A stretch of DNA of 64,000 bases. Origin: Acanthosoma haemorrhoidale. Taxonomy: Eukaryota > Arthropoda > Insecta > Hemiptera > Acanthosomatidae. The position numbers and the translations under genes were made by a program. How positions within the stretch are numbered: position 1 is the first letter of the stretch; each line of letters starts with the position of its first letter. The stretch spans positions 114,533,475-114,597,474 of the forward strand of contig OV884013.1 in NCBI GenBank assembly GCA_930367205.1, written 5' to 3'. The notes under the pieces were generated by a model that worked only from the letters and a program-made list of their open reading frames with translations, was not told where the DNA came from and did no database searches. Shown piece by piece: positions 1 to 9,827 of this stretch.

Positions 1-2
1 CA

Positions 3-1667
3 AATTATGTAGCAGATGCTTTATCAAGAAATATAAATGAAGTAAACCACACGGAACCAGAGGATATGGATATTGATGATGTAAATATTGATATTGATGT
101 ATTTATTGATGACATATTACAAAATCAAGAAGAAGCTGCTGAAAAAACAACAGAATATGAAGCAATTATGGAGGAATTAATAAATATTCCATCTACAGCG
201 GAAAATGCAGAAAATCAATCAGATCTAGAAACTATTCATTCACAAGAATCCAGCAATGAACAAACTTGGATATGTGAACCAGATAAATGTATAAATGTAG
301 AAAAAAATCAAATTATTATCATTAGAGGAAACAAAGAAGACATGAAGTTCTCTAAGCCATTTGGAAACAAGAGAAGATACGAACTCATCATTAACAGGAA
401 AGATGACTTGCAAACTCTACTCTACCAGATCGTAGAACCGGACAAGACTTACGGAATTTTCTGTTCACCGAACATAAAAACTTTAGAAAAAACTTACGAT
501 GAATACTTTAAAGAGATTCAAAATATAATAGAAAACGAATTCCCTTCTGTAAGAATAAAACGTTATTTTAACTTTATCAATGACGTAGAAAATGTAAATG
601 AACAACGCGAAACTATTGAAAACTATCATTTAGGAAAAACTAAACATCGTGGAATATTAGAAACTTTTGAAAAATTAAAAAAACAAGTTTATTTCCCCAA
701 TATGAAAGACAAAATTACAGAATACATTAATAAATGTGAAATTTGTAAAAAATCAAAGTATGATAGAAAACCTATCAAAACTAAATTTCAACAAACCCCA
801 ACACCAGAAAAACCTTTTCGAGAATTAATGATTGACATTTTGAAGTATGAAAGGAAAATAATATTTACTGCTGTTGATACTTTCTCAAAAAGATTGTTCG
901 CACAAGTTATTCCAACACACAATGCAATCAATATTTGTGATTGTTTACAAAATTATTTATCTCATTATCCTACGCCAGTACAGATCTCATTAGATCAAGG
1001 CACAGAAATGAAAAACAATTTAGTTAAACAATTTTGTGACCACAATGATATTTTATTACATTATACATCCACTAATCACTCAAATTCTTTGGGATTATTA
1101 AATAGAGTTCATTTAACACTAAGCGAATTACTAAGACTTATCTCGCATGAGAGAAAATCTTATTCATTTGAACAAAAATTAAAACTTGCAATTATTGCGT
1201 ACAATAATACCTTAAATAACAATCTAAAATTAACACCCAATGAAATCACTTTCGGATTTATAAAAGAAAATAACAACAACAAAAATATTAGTATAACAGA
1301 ACTATACGTACAAAAGTATCATAAAGATTTACAACTTTTGCATGAATTAGCTCACACAAAAATTAATGAAGAAAAGATAAAGCGTACAGAAAAATTAAAT
1401 AAAAATCGGGAAGATCCACCTGAATTAATAAATCAAGAATTTATCAAAGATACTCAATCGAAGATTAAAAGTAGAGACAAATTCAGAAAAGTAAATGTGT
1501 TAATCCAAGGCGCTAGGCAATTAACAACACATGTTGATAACGTTAGGAGACCCAACAAACGTAAAAAGAGGAAACATTTTGTTTCAGATGAAGATTCACT
1601 ACATGTCAATAATTCTGATACTTCATCTTCAGAAGATTCTGACGATAAAAGTAGTAGATCTCACTAA
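3..1667 (+). CDS. pol: Pol polyprotein C-terminus: RNase H tail plus integrase (partial)
   Basis: Integrase of an LTR retrotransposon, which joins element cDNA to host chromosomes. The frame is open from base 3, so the 533-residue stretch from the ATG at 66 is only the C-terminal part of a longer polyprotein. Numbering from that ATG, the zinc-binding HHCC module is H188, H194, C224 and C227. Catalytic-core acidic residues are D257 (MIDIL) and D310 (SLDQGTE). The position 35 residues after D310, where the family has glutamate, is N346 in the LLNRVH stretch. This looks like a catalytic substitution, so the copy is probably integration-defective (inference). The C-terminus is lysine/arginine-rich and then serine/aspartate-rich. 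The last 137 bases overlap the env frame. Confidence 0.85.
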   Translation, partial: NYVADALSRNINEVNHTEPEDMDIDDVNIDIDVFIDDILQNQEEAAEKTTEYEAIMEELINIPSTAENAENQSDLETIHSQESSNEQTWICEPDKCINVEKNQIIIIRGNKEDMKFSKPFGNKRRYELIINRKDDLQTLLYQIVEPDKTYGIFCSPNIKTLEKTYDEYFKEIQNIIENEFPSVRIKRYFNFINDVENVNEQRETIENYHLGKTKHRGILETFEKLKKQVYFPNMKDKITEYINKCEICKKSKYDRKPIKTKFQQTPTPEKPFRELMIDILKYERKIIFTAVDTFSKRLFAQVIPTHNAINICDCLQNYLSHYPTPVQISLDQGTEMKNNLVKQFCDHNDILLHYTSTNHSNSLGLLNRVHLTLSELLRLISHERKSYSFEQKLKLAIIAYNNTLNNNLKLTPNEITFGFIKENNNNKNISITELYVQKYHKDLQLLHELAHTKINEEKIKRTEKLNKNREDPPELINQEFIKDTQSKIKSRDKFRKVNVLIQGARQLTTHVDNVRRPNKRKKRKHFVSDEDSLHVNNSDTSSSEDSDDKSSRSH

Positions 1668-3102
1668 CTCTCCAGGAATTCTCCATTATTCTGTAAATAA
1701 TATTAGAGTAGTTAATCAATATTATGAAACTTATCATTTTTATAATTTAAGTTTATTAGAAGTAGAAATAATAAATATTGAAGATCATGTTACTAACTTT
1801 AGATCACATAAAATGTATCATTTGCTAAAAGATTTAACAAACGAAGTTTTTGAACAATTTCAATTAATGCAACAAAGAGATATTAAAAATCGTCACAGAC
1901 GAGGCTTGATAAATGGTCTAGGTAATGTTATTAGTTGGATAACAGGTAATATGAATAATGACGACAAGGAATACTACGATAAAATAATTTCAAATGTAGA
2001 ACAAAATAATTATAAGATTGAACATAACATCGAAAATTCTGTCAATATTAATAAACGTCTGATTGAGGATTACCAGAATGAAATCAAAACAATTAATAAA
2101 AATTTCATAATTAATAGACAAAATTTCGAATCGCTAGGACAAAATGAAAAAGCTTATGACTTATATATTCACATCATGCATTTATTAAATAAAATTAAAG
2201 ATTTAACTTTATCTTTAGAATTTTGTAAGCTTGGCATTGTTCACACCAATTTAATGATTGATGTAATAAAAAATCTACCAAGTAACATAAAACTAATCTC
2301 AGATAATACTGAAATTCTATGGACAAATAGTAAAATCTTTTGTTCAACTCATCACAATATAATCCATACTTTTATCAAATTACCAATTCATGATGAATCC
2401 TATAAAGGATATTTTGTGATATCAGTACCAAGAATTATAAACCAGACAATTTACGAAATTGATTTAAAAACTGATCTTTACTTACAAAAAGGAGCCACTC
2501 TCTATCAAGGAAGTTGTATTTTTATTGACAATTATTACTGTATAAATCTTAATAAAACAGAATCAAAATGTGTTTCATCTATTGTACATAACGGAAATTT
2601 AAAAGAATGTAAACTAGTATTAAGTAATCAAAATAATATAAGATATTTAGATCATATTAAGCAATATATCACTGTAAATATTAAAAAAATAACAGATTGT
2701 CATAATAACACTGTATTTTTACCAAATGTAGGATTAATTAATATTAGTAAGGAGGATTGCTTTCCAGAATTTAATAAAATTTATACTCATGATTTTAACA
2801 CTATTTTACAACCATTTTATGAAAATGTAATATTAAATACAACTATGTTAGAAACAAATAATTATACTATACCAGAATTAGAAATATTGTCCTTTGTAGA
2901 CAACGCTAATATTTATCATTATTCTTTTGTATTATGTATTATTCTAATCATTGTACTAATTAACATTTTTATTTATAAAAGAAATTGTAAAAAGATCCAA
3001 AATTCAAATTTACCTTTAAATAATGTAAAGGTTTCAACAACACCTATTACTATTGATGATCATAAAGTAATTTTAAGTAAATTGTATAAATCAAGTTTTT
3101 AA
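1531..3102 (+). CDS. env: Env-like glycoprotein of the errantivirus-like element
   Basis: Endogenous envelope-type membrane protein, 523 codons from the first ATG. Seen: a hydrophobic stretch near residues 25-35 that could be a signal peptide, so the functional start may be an internal Met or be supplied by splicing. A basic RHRR site at residues 121-124 is followed by a glycine-rich hydrophobic segment (GLINGLGNVI), the arrangement of a furin-type cleavage site and fusion peptide. There are many N-x-S/T sites, a transmembrane helix at about 464-483 and a short basic tail. Family knowledge: errantivirus Env proteins resemble baculovirus F proteins and are usually made from a spliced mRNA. The frame has no visible stop or frameshift. 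It overlaps the 3' end of pol. Confidence 0.8.
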   Translation: MLITLGDPTNVKRGNILFQMKIHYMSIILILHLQKILTIKVVDLTNSPGILHYSVNNIRVVNQYYETYHFYNLSLLEVEIINIEDHVTNFRSHKMYHLLKDLTNEVFEQFQLMQQRDIKNRHRRGLINGLGNVISWITGNMNNDDKEYYDKIISNVEQNNYKIEHNIENSVNINKRLIEDYQNEIKTINKNFIINRQNFESLGQNEKAYDLYIHIMHLLNKIKDLTLSLEFCKLGIVHTNLMIDVIKNLPSNIKLISDNTEILWTNSKIFCSTHHNIIHTFIKLPIHDESYKGYFVISVPRIINQTIYEIDLKTDLYLQKGATLYQGSCIFIDNYYCINLNKTESKCVSSIVHNGNLKECKLVLSNQNNIRYLDHIKQYITVNIKKITDCHNNTVFLPNVGLINISKEDCFPEFNKIYTHDFNTILQPFYENVILNTTMLETNNYTIPELEILSFVDNANIYHYSFVLCIILIIVLINIFIYKRNCKKIQNSNLPLNNVKVSTTPITIDDHKVILSKLYKSSF

Positions 3103-3157
3103 AATGTAAAAATTAAATGTTTGTTTTGACCAGAGTTCAAAACTTAAGGCTGCGGGG

Positions 3158-3375
3158 AGTTATAGTGCACCCGTGCTAACATTCTAAGAACTATGAATCA
3201 CCCCTTTGCTGACTCTTATTTAAACCCCGTGAGAATCAGAGAAGGAGGTCAGTCTATTGTATCTCATTAGCCCGTCACTATGCTAGATTAGATCTGTATA
3301 TTACCATGTCATTTATGTTTGTTATTCAAAATAAATCTTTTTAAAAAGTCTTGTGTGCTTTGAAGATATTTAACT
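3158..3375 (+). repeat. 3' LTR of the errantivirus-like element
   Basis: The stretch starts with AGTTA just after a purine-rich tract (GCGGGG) and ends with TAACT, giving short inverted termini of the kind errantivirus LTRs have. It contains a TATTTAAA box near 3218 and an AATAAA signal near 3331. The length is about 218 bp. The matching 5' LTR is outside the window, so the limits rest on the termini and the purine tract only. Confidence 0.6.
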
Positions 3376-4140
3376 ATATACATTGAGGTGTATCAGAGGA
3401 TTGCCCACTGAGCGAGCTTCAGAAGGTTGCCAACAGGAGCGTTGATGGTTAGCAAGTGTGGGGAGAGAGAGAGAGGACTCAAGATAAAGACGCCGTGGAG
3501 GAAGGAAGAGGCTGAGTTGCTCTGATGAATATGTTGTGGATGTCTATGTATGTATTTGATGTTTGTTTGAGAGCGTTATTAAGAATAATTAGTATGTTAG
3601 TGTTTAATTTATAAAATCAATTTTCCTCATTATTCAAAGGCTAAATAAAGCCACTCATGTTAATGTATAATATAATAAATTTTGTAGTTATGAAAGTCTG
3701 CGTAGTGTTTGGTCCCGGTTTTAACTATTCAGTAGATAAGATTAATATTAATAAATATTGTATGAAGGTTTAAATGGTTGAGTTGATATAAGTAAGTTGA
3801 TAAGAAGAGGTACATTGTAATATATATATTGTTGTCTATCATGTATTTACATAAACTAAATCTATTACAAAAAATCCACCAACATTGAGGAGAGGGAATT
3901 CTTTTTCCTGGACAGAACATTCTATTGGGAAGAGAGAAAGAGGTTGGCTGCAGGGAAAAGACATAATTTGTTGTTAAAGTTTTTTTTCTTTATGTAAATA
4001 TTAGTTAAAGAATTTGTTCGTGACTCCGTGATATGGACTACTGGAACTGACTTTAACAGATTGTTCCAGATCACAATGATTATTGGTAGGCAGAAGGTCA
4101 CAGAAGCACCCACTAGTCCTTTGTCTTGCCGTCAATTAGG
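3376..4140. other. Unassigned repeat-like DNA right of the LTR
   Basis: No protein match recognised. It holds a purine-rich GA stretch near 3460-3510, an AATAAA at about 3644 and AT-rich sequence. The GTTTGGTCCCGG string near 3708 looks a little like a primer-binding site, but no LTR pair can be shown. It may be debris of another retroelement. Confidence 0.3.
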
Positions 4141-4154
4141 TAAATACCAAGTAC

Positions 4155-4790
4155 ATGGTTACAAGACTTAAACGTGAGATGAGTACAAAAACAGCCTTGT
4201 TAACGAGTATGTATATGTTGGCTGCCAATTATGGAAGACTGTTTAGCGGAAGTAAGGAGAACGTCAGTATCGTCAAACAGATGCTTCTACGATCTGATAT
4301 CTCATCTGTTTGCCAGCACTCTAATTTCAAGAAGCACAAATATATTATGCCTGTCATTCGGTCAGTACTGAACTATGGCTCAGAGACATGGGTTATCACT
4401 TCCAATAAGGGTGAACATAACCTTCTGATTTATGAGCTGTATGCTCTGTGGGAGAATGGACAAGAACGAACCAGGAGATTTATGACTCGAACCAGGGGCT
4501 GAAATAGTGAGCACAGTTAGGTAGGAAAGGTGATGCAGAAACTCCCCAAAACGATATTGATGGAGCAGTTTCATGGATCAAAAAGAATAGGAAAGCCAAC
4601 ACTACGGACTAGCGATGCACGGCGTTCTGGGATTTCGGAGTTGGATGGTTGCAGCAATGACAAAACGCAGATTCAATTCGTTTCCGCTTGAAATGGACTT
4701 CTCAAATTCGACTATTACATAAAAACAATTGAACGGGTTGATTTTGTAAACTTAACTCTGGCTGCATCTCGAAGAGTAGGAGAAAAGAAC
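4155..4790 (+). pseudogene. Non-LTR retrotransposon reverse transcriptase C-terminal fragment
   Basis: The first 115 codons contain VLNYGSETWVIT, the form of the conserved (L)YGSETW motif C-terminal to the RT fingers/palm of several non-LTR retrotransposon clades. It is followed by ELYALWENGQ-like and RFMTRTRG segments. Past the stop at 4502, broken frames carry remnants up to about 4790. There is no intact RT active site. It is a decayed 5'-truncated copy lying between the LTR element and the fatty acid synthase exons. Confidence 0.55.
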
Positions 4791-4935
4791 AAAAATTAAA
4801 CACCATGAATGATTAAGCCAACGCTATTGTCGCAAAACTGTTTTTTTGTTATTTAGTCGATGTTGCTCTAAGTCTAACTTCTCTCTTCTATCACCCCTAC
4901 TCAACCGGTATCAATTTATTACTTATTCTACTTAC

Positions 4936-5262
4936 CCTTTAAGTCGAAGACATAAGCCACCCGGTTGGCTATCATGGCCCTCGAGGTACCCGTCAGAGAG
5001 TATCCCGTGAAGGTGTCCGGGTCTTGGGCGAAGTACTCCTGTGCCTCGCTGAACGTCTGCCCGATGAACACTGCCGTCTTGGTGCCTCGCATCTCTTGAG
5101 GATTCACTCCTGCGTCGACGATGGCCTCGTGCGTCAGCTCGAGGAGGTGGCGTAGTTGCGGGTCCATGACGTCCGCCTGCTTGGCGTGGACGCCGAAGAA
5201 CGATGCGTCGAATCTGGATATGTCCTTGAGCTTTCCGTTCCTCTTGGGCAGGCCAAACAGTC
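4936..5262 (-). CDS. FASN: FASN second coding exon (KS domain)
   Basis: Acceptor TTTTAG before 5262, donor GTAAGTAG after 4936. 327 bp, phase 1 at both ends. It encodes [20 protein letters not shown] and ends in VAYVFDLKG, just before where the family has its PSYSVDTACSSS active-site motif. GC content is clearly above the surroundings, as expected for an old conserved exon. Confidence 0.85.
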
Positions 5263-6535
5263 CTAAAACGATTGTCAGAAAAAATAATATCAATCGATAA
5301 ATGTGTTTTTATGGACCAATAGATTATTAGTTCATACAAATTTTAAAACTAGTTAAAACAAATAAAAAACAAACTGTAAAGGTCTTGGACACATTGTTGG
5401 TTTAAGCACCTTTTGGATAGAATGGCCTAGGATACAAGAATAAACCGAAGGTGAGCCCCATCACCTAGTCTTGTATATATGTATTCGACCTTTTAACTTC
5501 AATCTGATATTGTGTTGTAATTATACCCTCCTTCGAATGCATCTGCTTATGGAGCAAGAGGAGAAATCCGTAAATACTTGTTCACTGATTTTGTTCACAT
5601 ATTGTATCATAAATAAAGGGGTAATGGGGAAAAAAAAAAAAAAAAAAAAAATAGAAGGATGTGGCAGGAACGCTTTAGTCTTTAGGTTCTAGTTTTTAAG
5701 TTTTAGTTGGTAAGTATCCCTTTTTGTAATCCGAAGGTGCGCCCCATCGGACTAGTCCAGCCTATTTTGATACTGTACTTTTAACTTCAAAAAGAAATGT
5801 TGTTTTTGTAAATCTACCCTCCTTCAAATGCATCTGAGCGTTCTGTTCCCACCGCCGAACATTGCTTACAGATCTTTGGCCGAACTTGGCCAAACTTGGC
5901 CGAATAGTACTCACGTTCGGAAGATCGACTGCTCGTGCAGGGTAGCTCTGTTGGTAGAGCCCCCGACTAGATGTCGAGGAGTTCACGGGGTATTATACAT
6001 TTTGCTTCATTAGCAGAAGAGTTGAACTTTAAAATACTTACCCAATTTTTCCCCACGACCATAGTTATACAGACTAAATAAATTACACACAACGTAAAGG
6101 ACTCGATGCCAAACTTGATCGCAGTTCGGGCTGAAGTCTTTCATCCTAACTTTTTTTATTGTTTTCCTTGGATACATATACGTGTCTTTAGGTTAATATT
6201 ACATACTTTCTTAAATAATGATAAAAACAATGTACGCTTATAACGATCTGATTCGCTAGGTCCTTTACTGGTGATTGCTATAAGCAGAATACCATCGTAC
6301 AATTGAAAATGTCGATAAATCTTCTGTCAATTGTTAAGGCCACTAGTAGAAAAGACTATTTGCCCCTACAGACATTTTATTAGCTAAGGATGGAATCGTA
6401 CCTGGTGGCCATCTTCGATCGTCTTCAGTGACCATATCCTTCCCAGCGAAGAGGTTGTCCCGGAACTCGTCCATGTTGTCACTCTCCGGAAACCTTCCGG
6501 AGATCCCGCTGATGACCACTTCCGGACCAAGCATC
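4936..6535 (-). CDS. FASN: Fatty acid synthase, N-terminal ketoacyl synthase exons (partial gene)
   Basis: Multidomain animal fatty acid synthase builds palmitate from acetyl- and malonyl-CoA in the cytosol. Two exons are visible, 6402-6535 and 4936-5262, joined in phase 1 and coding for about 153 residues. The first carries [13 protein letters not shown] and [13 protein letters not shown]. The second carries [35 protein letters not shown] and TAVFIG. All are hallmark N-terminal KS motifs of the family. The next expected segment, with the active-site cysteine, is absent down to base 1, so either the next intron exceeds 4.9 kb and holds the LTR element, or the gene is broken. The ATG at 6534 lies one base after a splice acceptor (GAGGCAG), so an upstream, probably non-coding, exon is expected. 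No stop codon or frameshift is seen. Confidence 0.85.
5405..5660 (+). repeat. Retroposon 3' end with poly(A), copy 1
   Basis: It contains CCGAAGGTGAGCCCCATCAC, a TTTTAACTTCAA block and CCTCCTTCGAATGCATCTG, then AATAAA near 5611 and a run of about 22 A at 5631. The first blocks recur about 300 bp downstream, which defines a dispersed repeat. The A-tail marks the 3' end of a retrotransposed copy. It lies in the first FASN intron. Confidence 0.5.
5705..5850 (+). repeat. Retroposon 3' fragment, copy 2
   Basis: It repeats the blocks of the 5405-5660 copy (CCGAAGGTGCGCCCCATCGG, ACTTTTAACTTCAA, CCCTCCTTCAAATGCATCTG) in the same order and orientation with moderate divergence. No A-tail remains. The GGTGAGCCCCATCACC motif is shared with the 3' untranslated part of the non-LTR family at 8515-9130. 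Confidence 0.45.
5880..6005 (+). repeat. tRNA-derived SINE copy
   Basis: GCAGGGTAGCTCTGTTGGTA and AGAGCCCC form a tRNA-like A box. The B box region (GAGTTCACGG) is decayed. The stretch just upstream (CTTGGCCGAATAGTACTCAC) matches the head of the minus-strand copy at 38318-38428, so this is a repeat family and not a tRNA gene. It lies within the FASN intron. Confidence 0.5.
6402..6535 (-). CDS. FASN: FASN first coding exon (KS domain start)
   Basis: Acceptor GGCAG precedes base 6535 and donor GTACG follows 6402. Translation starts [19 protein letters not shown]. The exon leaves one base for the next codon, matching the phase of the exon at 5262. Confidence 0.8.
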
Positions 6536-8510
6536 CTGCCTCAAGAAAACGGGCTGGAAAGATAACAGTTTTTAATAAATTTATATTCGGCGCTTATTTC
6601 TCGGAGTTATTAACTATACGGAGTGTCGCAAGAAATTGTTACCACACCTGTTCAGCTGTGTTTGAAAGTTACGTAGATAAAAAAATTATGTTGAAGTTCT
6701 ACAGGAAGTGCTAAAAGGTAGTAGAAGTGCAAAACCGACATCGTAAAGAATTTCAAACTGAAACTGAATAAAAGGAGTATGAATTGTATCGTTTAAAGCC
6801 GACAAATAACATCGCTTAAACACTCTTCAAGGGAACTAACAATTACAAAGGATAGTGCCTTTAGTATTTCGAAGCGATTTTAGTCGAAAAGTTAGGCACC
6901 GACATTAATTAGTACAGGCCATCAATGAAGATAACGCAGATAGGAGAATTGTCGGTGATATTTGGCAAAATGTGAAGCATTCTTCACATTTTGCCAAATT
7001 ATGCCACAAGTTTCGAAGACGTTTAATTTGGAGCGATGAAGCTATATTTAAATCGATCACTTCTACCGAGTGTTCGCACTTCCGGTGGTACTTTAACTCA
7101 AAACTTATTTCTTCAAAACTTAATCTGTCTTCTGCCATTACTTCTCAACTCCAAAAACATATAATCTGCCTGAAAAATGGTTGTAACATTTTTCATAATA
7201 CATATAAACCCAAGGAAGGACCCCCCGTATTTGGAAATTGAGCTCGAAAAAAGTTCACGAGATGATTAAATGTTATTATGTTTTGTAGCTCAAGCATCAC
7301 TGTCAAAGACCGGACACGCAGGGTTTTGACATCACGTCATCATGGCTAACGTACACATGTTAACTATGTAGAAAAATAATGACAACATCCCGCCATAACT
7401 GACACGAATATTTCAAATATGACAGAAATAAAATTTAAAAAGAGCTGGACGAGAGATCTCCTTGAGTCATTAATACCGCTCATGCGCGACAAGAGAGTAC
7501 ACACTCTTCCGAACAAACGACCATCACGCCAATTTTTATGACACATTGGCTAAACAAGTATTTATTTTTTTCTGCTTAAAAAAAATAAAACAAAACACAA
7601 ATGCTCATTATCCGTTTTATTGATGTTCTAAATGTTAACTCTATTTATGATTTACAAATTGATTTTGTTTAAACTATTAAAACTTGCTATTATCAGATAT
7701 TTATGCGATTTGTTATATTTGGTTATCTTTATTCAGTTTACAGTTTATTACTAGATATTCAGATCGGATTTATATTTTGGTTTGATTTGTTTCCATTTTT
7801 CTTATTAGAATTAAGAATCGGCTAGGAACTTAGGGCAGGTGTTTTCTCATAAGAAAGAATCCGAATGTGAAATATTTTTCAGGGTCTCGCATGAGTGTTA
7901 TTTAACTGTTTAATGTTCTTACCTATTTATAATCCAAAATCGCCCTTTCGAGGTTTAACAGCTGTTTGTCACTTTCTCGAAGATGAAGAAACTAACACTT
8001 GATCGATATACTGGCGAGAAGGCGTTAATAAGAGAAAATTGTTACTTTTTATTGTGAAAAACGAAAAACACAAGAAAAGCGTGGACGTGTACTGGACAGT
8101 GGCCACTGCCGCGGCAGCTCATATAGTCCCAGAGTCAAGGATTACCGCCAGTCCTTATCGCGCCGAACAATTTGGCGGGGGTCCTTGCGCTCGTTCTTCA
8201 AAGGCGTAACAAGGGGCATAAAACATATACGAGCAACGGGAAAAAAACTTATCTGCTCCCGCGGAGGTGCGGATATGGGAAACGGTCGACAGGAGTCGAT
8301 GTATCGATTATTGCCAAGGCGTCTATATGACGCCTGTTGGAGTAATAAAATCGCCAATAAACAGAAGGAAAACACGTCAAACATAAAATAAATGCCGAAA
8401 TATAAAATATACAGGGCAAGAGAACTCACCGGCTTTTTCATTGCACTATCTGGGTATCAAAATGGAAAGGCATCTTCATTTCTCTACTCATTTTAGTAAC
8501 AAAATTGAAA
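6536..8510. other. FASN upstream region, no confirmed gene
   Basis: A fragment at about 6890-7150 (plus) has LIWSDEAIFK, resembling the first catalytic Asp block of a mariner-type transposase, but the frame is broken. An 18-bp-arm hairpin lies at 6960-6999. The stretch 8080-8440 is richer in CpG, and on the minus strand a GT-AG-like donor (GCCGGTGAGTTC) occurs at about 8428; it could end a 5' non-coding exon of FASN. The rest is AT-rich and featureless. Confidence 0.35.
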
Positions 8511-8514
8511 AAGT

Positions 8515-9130
8515 ACGACACTGATCTTACTGGCTATCGCACTTGCTAACTTCACCCAGCCTGTCGCTTCGTCTCGAACTGATCATATATAAATGTGTTG
8601 CCCCGCTATATACTCACTTGACTGACAATACAGCCAAATGTCTCCAACATTTCCAGAATGGGATCATGCGAAAAGTAATCTGACATACCTATCTCGAGAG
8701 GTTAAAGAACGCTGACCTGCACCCATTGCTTGGTGTGCCGTCGGTGGGTGAGTTCATCCGCCGGAGACACAAGTGTTTTGACTCGTTGCAACACCTAACC
8801 AACCCAGTGTTTAAAACTCTTCACCACCCCTCCCCCATCGATAGTAACAGACTGTCGGGGGAAAATTAGGTTAAGATTTAGTACGTAAGTTAGTTTTAAG
8901 TTTGATCAACAAGGTGAGCCCCATCACCTTTATTAGTCAGTTCAGTTCAGTCACGTATAATGTGTATCATTATACTTGTTTATTCATTATATAATTTTTA
9001 TAAAATAACAGAACCTGTATATAATGTAGTATTGCTACAGGAAATACAAAAGAAATTTGTAAATAGATTCACCTGAGGATCTATAATTATATACAATTAT
9101 CTGTAAATTTAAATGGGCTATGAAAGACAA
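8515..9130 (+). mobile_element. Non-LTR retrotransposon family B, 3' fragment
   Basis: Broken frames encode RT C-terminal motifs including HLTDNTAKC, LHPLLGVPSVGEFIRRRH and DSLQHLTNPVF, followed by a 3' untranslated part with GGTGAGCCCCATCACC and ATCTGTAAATTTAAATGGGC. The same sequence recurs on the minus strand at 10545-11205 and on the plus strand at 11216-11645. It is 5'-truncated and frame-shifted. Confidence 0.7.
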
Positions 9131-9229
9131 TGTATGTGTATAGAATGGTTCCCGGGTAAGGAATTTACCAACATACAGACTAAAGTAATGAATGAAATTT
9201 AGTGAAAATTATTTTAGTAACTAAATACA

Positions 9230-9827
9230 TAGGACATCGAATCTCTCAATAGAAAATAAATTACTAATCTACAAAGTTATACTTAAGCCAATCTGGACAT
9301 ACGGAATACAGCTATGGGGGACAGTCAAATAGTAGAACATCAAGCGTATCCAATCCTTTCAATCAAAAGTACTGAGAACAATAGTAAATGCCCCTTATTA
9401 CGTCAGTAACAAAACCCTTGAATACGATCTTAATATACCCTACATTCTTCAACTCATCCCTTCCAAGTTCATGAAATTCCATAGTAACCTATCCAACCAC
9501 CCCTAATCCCCTAGCACAGTCATTGCACTGCACCTCCCAAGACTCCGCTTCCTCTTTCGCATGCGAGGGAGGTTTCTGGGGTGTTTGTAAATACTGTATG
9601 AATGAGCGAGTGAATGAAAATTGTAAATACTGTATGAATTAGCGAGTAAATGAAAATTGTAAATACTGTATGAATGAGCGAGTGAATGAAATTGTAAATA
9701 CTGCATGACTGAGAGAGTGAATGATGAATTGTAAATATGGTATGAATGAGATCGTAATTACTTATTGCCTAATGAGGCAGATTGTAAATTTATCTTAATA
9801 AAGTTGTTTTAAGAAACAAAAAAAAAT
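9230..9827 (+). mobile_element. Jockey-like non-LTR retrotransposon family A, 3' end
   Basis: Broken frames read LLIYKVILKPIWTYGIQLWG, then QSFQSKVLRTIVNAP and LNIPYI, which are the conserved C-terminal RT motifs of jockey-clade elements. The 3' untranslated part carries at least four near-identical copies of a roughly 35-bp unit (GTAAATACTGTATGAATGAG...), then AATAAAGTTGTTTTAAG and an A-rich tail ending near 9827. Seven other partial copies occur in the window. Confidence 0.75.
9575..9760 (+). repeat. Tandem ~35-bp subrepeats in family A 3' UTR
   Basis: The unit TGTAAATACTGTATGAATGA GCGAGTGAATGAAAAT is repeated about four times in a row with small changes, then once more degenerate. Other family A copies have one or two units, so unit number varies between copies. 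Confidence 0.7.

Larger units (their letters stand above)
1..3375 (+). mobile_element. Errantivirus-like (gypsy-group) LTR retrotransposon, 3' portion with env and 3' LTR
   Basis: Seen: the open frame entering at base 3 carries the NYVADALSR motif that ends the RNase H domain of gypsy-group polyproteins. It runs on into an integrase, and is followed by an overlapping env frame and a purine-rich GCGGGGAG tract directly before a terminal repeat. Family knowledge: this order (RNase H, integrase, env, LTR) is that of errantiviruses, the env-bearing Metaviridae of insects. The 5' LTR, gag, protease and reverse transcriptase lie outside the left edge. Both frames are long and uninterrupted in the window, which suggests a fairly recent insertion, but one catalytic integrase residue is substituted. 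It sits on the 3' side (minus-strand sense) of the fatty acid synthase exons, possibly inside an intron of that gene. Confidence 0.85.

Noticed and set aside
4932..5339. 135-residue Arg-rich minus-strand frame
   Set aside because: Shadow of the FASN exon in another frame.
6905..7241. Two overlapping frames around the hairpin as a gene
   Set aside because: The inverted repeat gives similar frames on both strands; at most a transposase fragment.
8142..8441. Minus-strand frame starting MKKPV as the FASN start exon
   Set aside because: A donor-like GGTGAGTTC follows, but joined to the exon at 6535 it is out of frame or meets a stop. At best it is part of a non-coding exon.
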